This document shows, piece after piece, positions 27,503-35,410 of a stretch of 64,000 nucleotides of DNA. The notes beneath the pieces are model-generated. The model saw nothing but the letters and a program-made list of their open reading frames with translations, was not told the DNA's origin and made no database searches. Position numbers and translations under genes: made by a program. Within the stretch, counting starts at the first letter, position 1. Each line of letters begins with the position of its first letter. Origin of the DNA: Hyphomicrobiales bacterium (GTDB taxonomy: Bacteria > Pseudomonadota > Alphaproteobacteria > Rhizobiales > Rhizobiaceae); the NCBI GenBank assembly GCA_900468625.1, contig UBUL01000014.1, positions 50,805 through 114,804 on the forward strand, written 5' to 3'.

Positions 27503-28126
27503 TCAGGTTTCTCCGAGCCAGAACTTCTTTCGTTCGGGAGACATGTTGCTCCCGGCAATCACCTCATCGTAGTTCCTTTTCGGAATGGCGGGAGGCGCGG
27601 CAGATTTGGCATGCTGAAGCTTCGGATGCTGCATTGCATGCAGGCACGCGCGATCAAACTCCGGCTCCGAAATTCCAAGAAAGAAACGGAGAGCGCTGAC
27701 AAGTTTGGGACCGACCGGTGGGATCATCCAGCCGTTGAAGAGATCGGCGAGCACATCGCGACCGATATCAAGCTCCCTGGCGACGTTCGGAATTGTCGTG
27801 CCGCGCGCGGCCAGCATTTCATGAAATCCGACTGTAGCCTCCGGCTCCGAAACCTCCGCCTTGGCCTCGCTCCGGAAAAGCGCGTTCAGGACTCGACTGT
27901 GCGCACGCGCCATCATGACATCGCTAACGGTGTCGTCAGCCTGCTCTCCCGTTGAATCGGCCGCATCCCAATCGCGGCTGATCGCTGCGTGCATGCGGAT
28001 ATCCTCCGCAAACTGCGGATACCGTTTGGTCCACTCGATTATGTCGTCGGCCGTCGGGCGCGGACATGTGACGTGGAACTGGTATAGCGCGCGATCTCGT
28101 TCGGTCTCTGTTGGTGATTTGCTCAT
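27503..28126 (-). CDS. HTH-type DNA-binding protein in the ubiquitin-like operon
   Basis: A 207-residue protein. ATG at 28126 is preceded by GGAGGAAG and overlaps the upstream gene as ATGA. Residues about 110-150 look like an XRE-type helix-turn-helix (TIPNVARELDIGRDVLADLFNG). The N-terminal part (DDIIEWTKRYPQFAEDI) is a helical segment often seen in partners of ImmA/IrrE peptidases. ImmA/IrrE proteases classically cleave an XRE-type repressor, and here the peptidase is the very next gene, so this protein is the natural candidate substrate. That link is inference. Confidence 0.6.
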   Translation of the reverse strand: MSKSPTETERDRALYQFHVTCPRPTADDIIEWTKRYPQFAEDIRMHAAISRDWDAADSTGEQADDTVSDVMMARAHSRVLNALFRSEAKAEVSEPEATVGFHEMLAARGTTIPNVARELDIGRDVLADLFNGWMIPPVGPKLVSALRFFLGISEPEFDRACLHAMQHPKLQHAKSAAPPAIPKRNYDEVIAGSNMSPERKKFWLGET

Positions 28127-29007
28127 TTTCTTCCTCCACCCGAGGCGCTCTCGAGTAGTTTGACCTCCTCGTTTTGGGAGAGTTGACTTTGGATATCGGA
28201 GATCCATTTCCCAACGGTCTTCCTGTCGACGCCAAGCGCCTTGGCTATCGAGAAATGTCCGTCGTTGCGATGTTTCGGGACAAGCTCCATATGGAGCCGG
28301 AAGGCGAGCCGTTTGCGTGCATCCTTGATGGTGGCAAGGATACGTTCAACATCGATCTTTTCCTCGAGATGTCGCACGCCATCCAGCAAGCCAGGATCGC
28401 GAGCCGCGCCCGATTCAAAAACCTCTTCGTCGTCATGAGTCGGCTCTGCACGACAATCGCTACGAAGGCTCGCGTCACGACCGTCCAGTTCACTGGCGTT
28501 GGTGCCCTCGTCGTCGCCATCGGCCGAAGACGAGCCGCCGTTCTCGCCGTCTGAATCGGGAGGGTCTTCGGGCTTGTCGGGACCCAGATTGTTATCCCGC
28601 AGCCTTCCTTCGAAGTCTGCAGGAGTGCGTGCGAGGCGGTCCTCCTTGGCGATCGCATCCTTGATCCGAAAGTTGACCCTTGCCGAGAAGGCTTCCGTCA
28701 GAGCCTCACCGTCGGCAGACAGAGGATCGAACAATGCATCGATGAGATCTTCATGCACCCGCTCAATTATATCCCAACCCTCGTTGCGATGGTTGTATCC
28801 GACCCTCTTTCGGAGCATTCCCATCATCGCTTCCGAAATGCGATTGGCCAGCGCATCGCGAACGTGCCTGTCTGCAGAGGGACCAAGCGTCCGCAACGCT
28901 GCGGCGAGATACTCAAGTTTCTGTCCGCGAAGGCGTCCATTGTGGATAACCTCGAGCCAGCCCTCAGGATCGTTTGATGGCGGAGAAGGGTCGTCTCTTA
29001 CATTCAT
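28123..29007 (-). CDS. sigma-factor-like regulator at the head of the ubiquitin-like operon
   Basis: A 294-residue protein. The N-terminal helical part (residues about 25-110, ending NFRIKDAIAKEDR) resembles a sigma region 2-like fold. An acidic low-complexity linker (about 130-200) follows. The C-terminal 80 residues end in a region 4-like HTH (HFSIAKALGVDRKTVGKWISDIQSQL). It is the first gene of the cluster and overlaps the HTH gene by 4 bases. It may switch on the island, or may be a divergent DNA-binding protein rather than a true sigma factor. Confidence 0.5.
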   Translation of the reverse strand: MNVRDDPSPPSNDPEGWLEVIHNGRLRGQKLEYLAAALRTLGPSADRHVRDALANRISEAMMGMLRKRVGYNHRNEGWDIIERVHEDLIDALFDPLSADGEALTEAFSARVNFRIKDAIAKEDRLARTPADFEGRLRDNNLGPDKPEDPPDSDGENGGSSSADGDDEGTNASELDGRDASLRSDCRAEPTHDDEEVFESGAARDPGLLDGVRHLEEKIDVERILATIKDARKRLAFRLHMELVPKHRNDGHFSIAKALGVDRKTVGKWISDIQSQLSQNEEVKLLESASGGGRK

Positions 29008-29162
29008 TTTTATTGTCTCCGGCGTCGTTAAACATTCTCCCTAAAAGACAGCGATGCGAGTGTGAAAAAGTGGGAATTGATTTTGGAATAAATTCTGTTC
29101 AGGTCAAAAAATATTTGCAGCGCTCGTCCGTCCTATTCCTTCGTGCATTGTACACGATTCGC

Positions 29163-29291
29163 TGCAGAGACGGCCGGGTGGCGAGGGATACGATGCTCGG
29201 CCGGTCATTCTGACTCTACCTCGGCGCCCGGCTCGGGACGAGTGACCAAACCATCCCGCCATCGTCTGGAACCATCCTTGCGCAGATCTGA
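29163..29291 (+). pseudogene. IS66 transposase C-terminal remnant
   Basis: Two short pieces match the end of the transposase at 31160-32806. RDGRVARDTMLG (29166 on) corresponds to RDGRTARDTMLG, and YLGARLGTSDQTIPP (29217 on) corresponds to YLGDRLGISGEVVPP, ending at a stop in the same relative place. About a dozen residues between the pieces are lost and the frame is broken. Confidence 0.8.
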
Positions 29292-29295
29292 TAGA

Positions 29296-29682
29296 TCAGC
29301 CCGATGAAGCCGTCTTGTCCGCGCCCGACACACCGGCCCGAATCCAATCCACATAATCCTCGTCACTTAACGTCAAAAATGGCATCTCCCGCTCGACCTG
29401 TGCACACACGTCCTCCTGCGTGATCCGGATCAGATGCGGCGAAATATTCCATTGCGTGGCGTCGTCGACTTGAATGCTCAACGTTTTGCGATTGCGACGG
29501 ATGACAACGCCACTGATCAGCGCATTGTCCGGCCCTTCGAACATCACACGACCGCCGATCTTGATTTGCCGCAGCGCTCGCGCGGTCTTCTCCAGATCGA
29601 GCAGCTGCAGCCGCCCGACGATGCGGTCGTGCAGCTCGAGCAGCGCGGCTTCGTCCAGCCGGTCGATATCGATATCATCCAC
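29296..29682 (-). CDS. IS66-associated passenger protein (copy in decayed element)
   Basis: About 128 residues. The GTG at 29682 is preferred because GAGGAG lies 7 bases upstream and the protein then aligns end to end with the second copy at 32814-33200. It has an N-terminal helix (DIDRLDEAALLELHDRIV) followed by a beta-rich, SH3/Tudor-like part (GGRVMFEGPDN-x-LISG-x-VIRRNRKT). The function is unknown. It runs convergent to the transposase gene and ends 5 bases from it, inside the element boundary. Confidence 0.65.
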   Translation of the reverse strand: MDDIDIDRLDEAALLELHDRIVGRLQLLDLEKTARALRQIKIGGRVMFEGPDNALISGVVIRRNRKTLSIQVDDATQWNISPHLIRITQEDVCAQVEREMPFLTLSDEDYVDWIRAGVSGADKTASSG

Positions 29683-29783
29683 TGTGCCGCTCCTCGTCGC
29701 TGATCGCGTCTTATGCTCCACAGCCAATTATGGTAGATGAGCATCAACGGCACAATTGCCCGCCAAACCGGCGATGCCAGAAT

Positions 29784-29806
29784 GTCGCTTCTGCTTACCG
29801 ATTTCA
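29784..29806 (+). repeat. left arm of a 23-bp perfect inverted repeat
   Basis: These 23 bases are the exact reverse complement of 30671-30693. The inner part is the IS66 end (GTAAGC on the complementary strand); the outer 8 bases are the flank CGATTTCA. The two arms enclose about 860 bases holding the DUF6283 gene. Confidence 0.8.
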
Positions 29807-30131
29807 AAACGCGACATGCCATGCCTTACTTGAGCTTAAAGGGCCTAACAGGCTCTGTTTTCGGCTTGGAATTTCAATTCTGACTTAAAATTGCAAAAAC
29901 GGTCAAGCGCTTGGGAAAACTACAGAACTCCGACATCTTGGAAGAAGAATGCCGGCTGCATGCCATATCGGGAACCGAAACCACACAAAAAACTCGGTCG
30001 GTTCGCATCGCAGCCTATTCTCTCTGGTCGGCCGCGGGATCAGTGCGACGTCGACTTCACCAAAGTCTCGGAATCGTGATCACGGCAAGCGGAGCCGCTC
30101 ATCTATCTGTGTCACAATGCAGTGCCGCCGA

Positions 30132-30509
30132 TTACGCCTTCCGGCAATCGAAGCAGGTGACCTCGTGGTTGCCTTTCGGTAACGTATCTTCAAACCGGTC
30201 GTGCTGCGGGCCTTCCAAGCAAACTGCATCGAGATTCTCGCAAGATAGCACCTGAAGACGCAAGGGGATGTTGTTGCCGGGGCCGATCTGGTTCATGAGC
30301 CAGCCGACGCAATGGGCTTCCTCGCCTGGCGGATGTTCATGGCAAGCCATGATATGACCCGTGCCCTCCAACGATCCGGGTTCGGCGATGGTGCTGGCGA
30401 GAGCCAGACGCAGCTCCTCGCTGTAGCCATCTGGAATATCGTGAAGATTTGTGGATGCCTTCCAAGGGCATTTTTCACATTGCCTGACACGCTTCAGCTT
30501 CCAGCTCAT
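30132..30509 (-). CDS. DUF6283 family protein
   Basis: A 125-residue cysteine-rich protein. Conserved features are RQCEKCPWK near the N-terminus, DIPDGYSEELRLALASTIA, and MACHEH followed by HCVGWL and GPGNNIPLRL. This is the DUF6283 pattern, where Cys and His residues probably bind a metal. The function is unknown. The family is common on phages and plasmids, which fits its place between IS ends. The ATG at 30509 is used; one at 30521 would add 4 residues. Confidence 0.75.
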   Translation of the reverse strand: MSWKLKRVRQCEKCPWKASTNLHDIPDGYSEELRLALASTIAEPGSLEGTGHIMACHEHPPGEEAHCVGWLMNQIGPGNNIPLRLQVLSCENLDAVCLEGPQHDRFEDTLPKGNHEVTCFDCRKA

Positions 30510-30670
30510 TCCGAATCCCATCGTCGTTGCCAGCCGGTTTTATATCGATCAGCACCGGTATCCAACACGCTTCGGGCCGGAGCATCAATGTCGAACGGCG
30601 GCCCCTGCTCTACTCGGCGTGCAACTGTTAGACCAAATCCGCGCGCGGAATTTTCAGCTTAGCGCTTCAA

Positions 30671-30693
30671 TGAAATCGGTAAGCAGAAGCGAC
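30671..30693 (-). repeat. right arm of the 23-bp inverted repeat; left end of an IS66-like sequence
   Basis: Exact reverse complement of 29784-29806. GTAAGC at 30679 faces right, so this is the left tip of another IS66-type sequence. Its interior (30700-31000) has no intact gene. Between 30694 and 31030 I see only decayed IS sequence, with a second end-like TGCCCCACTTAC at 31001-31012. Confidence 0.7.
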
Positions 30694-31159
30694 ACCGACT
30701 GTCGCTTTCAGTTTCCGATTTCAAACGGCGAAATACCTTGAATCAGTTGGGTTTAGACCTCCAAGCCAGCCAGATTTTTCGCTAAGAACTTCAAATTCAG
30801 TTGCAAAAGTGGTCGCGATCTTTGGATCATGGTCCGATCATAAGGGCTGGTGGTTGCGAGTGTGATGCACCGGAGGGAAGCAGAATTGAGTCAAGCGATA
30901 GCCGCAGACCGCACTCATAGCAGTTGTTGTACGCGGGGATGCTGTCAGATTTTCAGGTCAGCATTTCATTGAAATCCTTAGCTGAAATCCACACCGGATC
31001 TGCCCCACTTACCCCTTATCGGCGATCATTGTAAGTGGAGCAAAATCGTTGGCGGCGACTGACGAGGAAACCAAGGAAGCTGTGCAAAAGAGCGCAGATT
31101 GAGACCTGTCCATCGGGCAGAGGATTCCGTCGTCTGGGCAAATCAGATTCAGTTCCGGG

Positions 31160-32806
31160 ATGGCAAAGAGACGGCTCCCCGCACCTGAACATGCCGACAC
31201 GCTTTCGCTGAAGGCGCTACGCAGTCTGGTGACTGGCCTGTTGGAGCGGGCTGAACAGGCCGAGGCTCGCCTCGAAAAGCTTGAAGCCGAGAACGCAGAG
31301 CTGTGGCTGGAAAACACCCAGCTGAAGGTGGAGAACCAGCAACTGCGCGACGAGATCGCACGGCTGAAAAGCGTGCCGCCAAGGCCGCCGTTTCGCCCGT
31401 CCGGCATGGATAAGGCGACCGATATCAAATCTGGCGACAAACAAGCGAGCAAGAAGAAGCCGCGCGGCCCGAAGCTCGATGTGAAACGGGTTAGCCGGGA
31501 AGAGATTTTGCGCGCGACCGTTCCAGCCGGCTCGCGGTTCAAAGGCTATAAAAGCTGTTTCGTACGGGAACTGGTGCTGTCGGCCGAACTTGTTCATTAC
31601 CGACGCGAGTGCTGGCTGACCCCGGACGGCAAAACGGTGCTGGCGCCACTGCCCGCGGGGATCATGGGCGGCTATGGAGCGAACCTCAGGCGGTTTTGCC
31701 TGATGCTGCACGCGCAAGGGCAAGTGACGACTGGGCGACTGACCACGTTGCTAAATGATATCGGCGTCGAGATCTCGAAACGCCAGGTCGTGCGCCTTCT
31801 GACGAGGGAACTGGATGGGTTTGTCGCCGAGGATGCGGCGGTGCTGCATGCCGGCCTGGTGTCGTCCTCCTATGTCACGGTTGACGACACCGGCGCCCGC
31901 CATGCGCACGATAACTTTTATACGACCCAGATCGGCGGAAAACATTTTACCGTCTTCCGCACGACGAAATCGAAATCGCGGCTGAACTTCCTGTCGCTGT
32001 TGCGCGGCAATTACCAGGACTATGTCCTCAATGACGCGGCGTTCGATTATCTGGAAGAACGCCGTGCCGACCCGGCGCTTGCTGCCGAACTGCGCGGCGT
32101 CGCACCGCGGCACTTTTGTAACCAGGTGCCGTATATGGAATATCTGGCGCGCAGGGGTGTCGACATTTTTGACCGTCAAGGGATCGGTATCCTGGCAGAA
32201 GCAGGTCTCTGGGGGTGTATCCGCCATCATGGGCTGGTGGGCGACGTGGTGATCGTCTCCGACGATGCCGGTCAATTCCGGGTCGGCAATCACGCCCTAT
32301 GCTGGGTCCACGGGGAACGGCTGTTACAAAAGCTGATGCCGGCAAAACCAAAGGAAGCGCGCGCTGTCACCCTCATTCGCGACCTTGTCTGGCGATTTTA
32401 CAAGGCGCTAAAGGCCTGGAAACAAAAGCCGTCACCGCAGGCCATCCCGGCTTTCCGACGACGGTTTGACCGGATCTTTACCATGCGCACCGGCTATAAC
32501 GCGCTCGACGCATTACTGGTGCGTCTTCACCGGCGCAAAGACGAATTGCTGAAGGTGCTCGAGCGGCCGGAGATCCCGCTTCATACCAATGCGTCGGAGA
32601 ATGATCTGCGAACCTTCGTCACCAAGCGAAAAATCTCCGGCGGCACCATGAGCAGAGACGGCCGGACTGCCCGCGACACCATGCTCGGGTTGATGAAGAC
32701 CTGCAAAAAGCTCGGGCTCTCCTTCTGGCATTATCTCGGCGACCGGCTCGGCATCAGCGGCGAGGTCGTCCCGCCCCTGGCCGGTGCCATCCTCGCACGC
32801 GGCTAA
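31160..32806 (+). CDS. IS66-family transposase
   Basis: A 548-residue DDE transposase. The N-terminal coiled-coil (LLERAEQAEARLEKLEAENAEL, about residues 28-70) is typical of IS66 TnpC. The catalytic acids are Asp242 in YVTVDDTGARH, Asp368 in VIVSDDAGQF and Glu480 in HTNASENDLR. The C-terminal signature ISGGTMSRDGRTARDTMLGLMKT is intact. The reading frame is full length, so the element may still be active. Confidence 0.92.
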   Translation: MAKRRLPAPEHADTLSLKALRSLVTGLLERAEQAEARLEKLEAENAELWLENTQLKVENQQLRDEIARLKSVPPRPPFRPSGMDKATDIKSGDKQASKKKPRGPKLDVKRVSREEILRATVPAGSRFKGYKSCFVRELVLSAELVHYRRECWLTPDGKTVLAPLPAGIMGGYGANLRRFCLMLHAQGQVTTGRLTTLLNDIGVEISKRQVVRLLTRELDGFVAEDAAVLHAGLVSSSYVTVDDTGARHAHDNFYTTQIGGKHFTVFRTTKSKSRLNFLSLLRGNYQDYVLNDAAFDYLEERRADPALAAELRGVAPRHFCNQVPYMEYLARRGVDIFDRQGIGILAEAGLWGCIRHHGLVGDVVIVSDDAGQFRVGNHALCWVHGERLLQKLMPAKPKEARAVTLIRDLVWRFYKALKAWKQKPSPQAIPAFRRRFDRIFTMRTGYNALDALLVRLHRRKDELLKVLERPEIPLHTNASENDLRTFVTKRKISGGTMSRDGRTARDTMLGLMKTCKKLGLSFWHYLGDRLGISGEVVPPLAGAILARG

Positions 32807-32813
32807 ACCCGGA

Positions 32814-33200
32814 TCAGCCCGATGAGGTCAACTTGTCCGCGCCCGGCACATTGGCTCGGATCCATGCAGCATAATCTTCATCGTTCAAGGTGAGAAACGG
32901 CATCTCCCGTTCGACCTGCGCTCGTATGTCGTCCTGCGTGATCAGAATCAACTGGGGAGAAACATTCCATTGCCTGCCGTCATCGCCGTGAATGCTCACC
33001 GTCTTGCGATTGCGGCGGATGACAATGCCGCTGATCAATATATTGTCCGGTCCTTCGAACATCACTCGGCCGCCAATCTTGATCCGCTGCAGCGCTTGCG
33101 TGGTCTTCTGCCGATGCAGGAGATGCAGCCGATCGACAATCTGATCGTGCAGCTCGATCAGCGCCGCTTCGTCGAGACTGTCGATATCGATCTTCGCCAT
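32814..33200 (-). CDS. IS66-associated passenger protein (intact element)
   Basis: A 128-residue protein homologous over its whole length to that at 29296-29682 (for example IKIGGRVMFEGPDN and VEREMPFLTL are shared). A GGGAG site precedes the ATG. It lies 8 bases from the transposase stop, convergent, and inside the element ends. An N-terminal helix followed by an SH3/Tudor-like beta domain suggests nucleic-acid or protein binding. It could regulate transposition, but no function is known to me. Confidence 0.75.
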   Translation of the reverse strand: MAKIDIDSLDEAALIELHDQIVDRLHLLHRQKTTQALQRIKIGGRVMFEGPDNILISGIVIRRNRKTVSIHGDDGRQWNVSPQLILITQDDIRAQVEREMPFLTLNDEDYAAWIRANVPGADKLTSSG

Positions 33201-33320
33201 CAGCAGCTCCCATCCTGACCAGGGACATCCTCTTCATCCCAGGCACCGATTATGGTAGAAGAGCATCGATGGCACAATTGCCCACCGCTTCGGCACGGCC
33301 CACAAATCAGCCCCTTTTAC

Positions 33321-33626
33321 CCCTTCATTGAGCAGCTTTTCCCTTTGTTAACCATATGAATTAACGCTATTCTTTTGTCCTGTTGAAGCGAAATTGGCTG
33401 TTGCTTCCGCTACCTGGACGGCAGTTTTCTTGGCCATTCACCATCGATAGGTATCAAGTATCGATAGTGATGGATTTCAGGGCGCAGAATCGAAACAAGA
33501 GCCAATCCACAGGCCTGCTCGAAGCTGAAAGCGATGGAAAACCGGTTCCGCTACCCCCGAAACACTGCTGAATGTCGCGCCAGTCGTCACCGCGCCGGCG
33601 CGGCAATTACTGTGGCGACATCCGCC
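33321..33626. other. non-coding spacer after the IS66 element
   Basis: No gene is seen. ATCGATAG occurs twice within 25 bases (33444-33470), as a short direct repeat without obvious function. The segment joins the IS end to the broken toxin gene. Confidence 0.3.
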
Positions 33627-34057
33627 TCAGTCGCTGCGGGCCGTGGAACGATGGCCCTGCCCTCGGGCAAGCGCAACAAAACGCTGCTTGACCTCGGCAA
33701 ACAGTGCCGGTGGCAATGGCCCGTAATAGCCGCTTTCGCGGTCGACCTGTCGAATATCGGGGCCAGGCCAGACAAAGCGGTTGCTTTCGGTCAGGACAAT
33801 CCACGAGCGCTCGTCATCAAGGCCAAGCGGCGTTTGGTCGCCGGTGGAATCTCGATGGCGTCGGCCGGATTGCTCGGCGACGAATGGGTGATCGGCAAGA
33901 CGCGCACGACCGGAACTCCGTCATCAAGCACGGTCACGATCGCCAGCACCAGGCTCGGCCGGTCCTTGTCGCCCTCCTCTCGTCCCTCAAGGTGATGGGG
34001 GTGCCAGAGATAGGAATAACGGAAAACCCAGCCGACCTTCGGTTCAGTCGGCAGCAT
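33627..34057 (-). pseudogene. PemK-like toxin gene with a frameshift
   Basis: The first ~80 residues (KVGWVFRYSYLWHPHHLEG, EGDKDRPSLVLAIV, VRVLPITHSSP) match the PemK-like growth-inhibitor family common in alphaproteobacteria. At about 33821-33824 the frame is lost. With one extra G the reading continues as LGLDDERSWIVLTESNRF, then VWPGPDIR and YYGPLPPALFAEVKQ, and stops at 33627 in the expected place. The missing base is in a G run (GG instead of GGG). As written, the protein would end early and probably be inactive. Confidence 0.75.
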
Positions 34058-34322
34058 TCTTGTCCGTCAGCAGTTCGGCATTGAGATGATCGAGACCCAG
34101 GTCCATTTCGGATTTTTCCGCCGCGGCGATGTCCGCGTCGCCAAGCTCGGTCGTCAGTTCGACGCGACGCTCTCGCCGCATCAGCCGAAGATAGTCCTCA
34201 TAGGCAATGAGCACCGTACGGGGCCGACCGTTCTTAGTGATGATCACCGGCTCGCGAACCGCGGCATCTTGAAAGGCGCCAAAATTCTTCGACACCGCTG
34301 CAGCCGTTACCGTCGCTGTCAT
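34044..34322 (-). CDS. Phd/YefM-type antitoxin
   Basis: A 92-residue protein with the Phd/YefM layout: an N-terminal DNA-binding part (TAAAVSKNFGAFQDAAVREPVIITKNGRPRTVLIAYEDYLRL) and an acidic C-terminal tail that would wrap the toxin. The ATG at 34322 has AGGAG 7 bases upstream. It overlaps the toxin gene by 14 bases, the usual antitoxin-first operon. With the toxin broken it may persist as a stand-alone repressor. Confidence 0.8.
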   Translation of the reverse strand: MTATVTAAAVSKNFGAFQDAAVREPVIITKNGRPRTVLIAYEDYLRLMRRERRVELTTELGDADIAAAEKSEMDLGLDHLNAELLTDKNAAD

Positions 34323-34387
34323 GCGCATTCTCCTTTTTCCCTAATATACGGATTTCCCGGAAATCCCGCAAGAAGAAAGCGAGCAAA

Positions 34388-34564
34388 ATGCGCCTGCTGA
34401 AATCCGCCACGACGATGTCCGAAGCGCGGTTGGCGCGCGCGCAGGCGCTTGATGCGCTCGATGCCATCCTGCCCTTCGCCCGCCGCGATCAACTTGCCGC
34501 GCTGCTGACCGACGAAGACGTTGCCACACTAAAACATCTGGCCAAAGAGGGTACGCAAAGTTGA
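34388..34564 (+). pseudogene. N-terminal stub of a tyrosine integrase
   Basis: A 58-residue frame (SEARLARAQALDALDAILPF, then RRDQLAALLTDEDVATLKHL) that resembles the start of rhizobial plasmid integrases, which continue for about 300 more residues. Here it stops after KEGTQS, so only a stub remains. The family match is from memory of the motif and needs a search. Confidence 0.45.
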
Positions 34565-34742
34565 GTTATAGAAACGAGGGCTATAACTCCTGCGCTGGAG
34601 TTGGACGCAATCTGGCTCGCCGCATTTTACCTACGATCGTGAACCGCTCCAGCAACTCGAGCGGCAATTTGGGGTTTGAGTAGCAACGGAACAGAAAACC
34701 GACACAAGGCCGCTGCCTTGCAGAACCATGACGGCAGGGAGC

Positions 34743-35282
34743 TTATCGACTGAAGCCCGTGGCGCTCCTCGGAGCCCCATCAGGCTTCGATTTCACAAGG
34801 CGAACCGCTAGATTGAAGCCTTTGCTATGGCCATCAGGAACTCCCGTCATAAAATCAACGAAGTAAATTAGGCCCATTCCCGCGGAGGAACTTGTCCAAT
34901 AAGGGCTCTCCATATCGTCGGATGGTCCGATGTCCGGAAAGGCCACGATATCCACTGCAGGCGTGCCGCATTTGTCATCGACTAAACTGAAGAGCTCACT
35001 AACAGAAGGGAGACGCCAACCATTACCCGTGCTCTTGGAAATTTTTGACGCTTCCTCAAAGTTCAAGGAACTGGGCTCTCCAAGACAGCCTTTGCCTTTC
35101 TCCCAATGCGTGCCAACACTGCAACGCATCCAGATCAGGCCGGTTTTCTTGTCGTACACTTCACCCTCATCAAGTGTGAACCGGGAGGATGGTCTGTTTT
35201 TTAGTTGACCTGGGCAGGTGGCGAGAGCAGGCGACGCAAGTGAATTGGCGATGACCAGCACGATGCAAGCGATAGTTCTCAT
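34743..35282 (-). CDS. secreted DUF1566-domain protein
   Basis: A 179-residue protein with an N-terminal signal peptide (cleavage probably after LASPALA). The DUF1566 (Lcl C-terminal) pattern follows: YDKKTGLIWMRC, NGWRLPSVSELFSLVD, YWTSSSAG, YFVDFMTG and LAVRLVKS. The domain is found in extracellular or periplasmic proteins, and its role is not established. It is divergent from the LysR gene, which may or may not control it. Confidence 0.75.
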   Translation of the reverse strand: MRTIACIVLVIANSLASPALATCPGQLKNRPSSRFTLDEGEVYDKKTGLIWMRCSVGTHWEKGKGCLGEPSSLNFEEASKISKSTGNGWRLPSVSELFSLVDDKCGTPAVDIVAFPDIGPSDDMESPYWTSSSAGMGLIYFVDFMTGVPDGHSKGFNLAVRLVKSKPDGAPRSATGFSR

Positions 35283-35366
35283 TTGCTTCTCCGACGAAGG
35301 CGCGCTTGGTCTCGTCCCAAGCGATACGCGCTACTCAGCGAAATGAGGTAGACAGCCGGTCCATAT

Positions 35367-35410
35367 TTGTCCAATACTATGTTTATGGATAATGATATCT
35401 CTAAAGATAT
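35367..35410 (+). promoter_or_regulatory. two nested dyads upstream of the LysR gene
   Basis: TTGTCCA (35367-35373) and TGGATAA (35386-35392) form an imperfect inverted repeat, and ATATCT-CTAA-AGATAT (35395-35410) forms a perfect one. LysR regulators commonly bind such dyads next to their own gene. Their position favours a start at 35409 over the longer in-frame starts at 35367 or 35379. Confidence 0.4.

Larger units (their letters stand above)
29163..29798. mobile_element. decayed right end of an IS66-family element
   Basis: This segment keeps the last part of an IS66 transposase gene, the convergent passenger gene and a terminal inverted repeat ending GCTTAC at 29793-29798. The distance from the shared GGCACAATTGCCC block to the element end is the same as in the element at 31031-33320, which fixes the boundary. 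The left part of the element is missing; it was cut at about 29163, just upstream of the ubiquitin-like operon. Confidence 0.75.
31031..33320. mobile_element. IS66-family insertion sequence with passenger gene
   Basis: Ends are taken as GTAAGTGGAGC at 31031 and, on the other strand, GTAAAAGGGGC ending at 33320. About 14 of the first 22 positions match as inverted repeats, and both begin GTAA as usual for IS66. The element carries one transposase gene (single-gene, ISBst12-like layout without tnpA/tnpB) and one convergent passenger gene. No exact 8-bp target duplication is seen, so it may be an older insertion or a rearranged copy. Confidence 0.7.

Noticed and set aside
31031..33320. 8-bp target duplication at the IS66 ends
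   Set aside because: The flanks CGATCATT and CCCTTCAT do not match, so no duplication is claimed.
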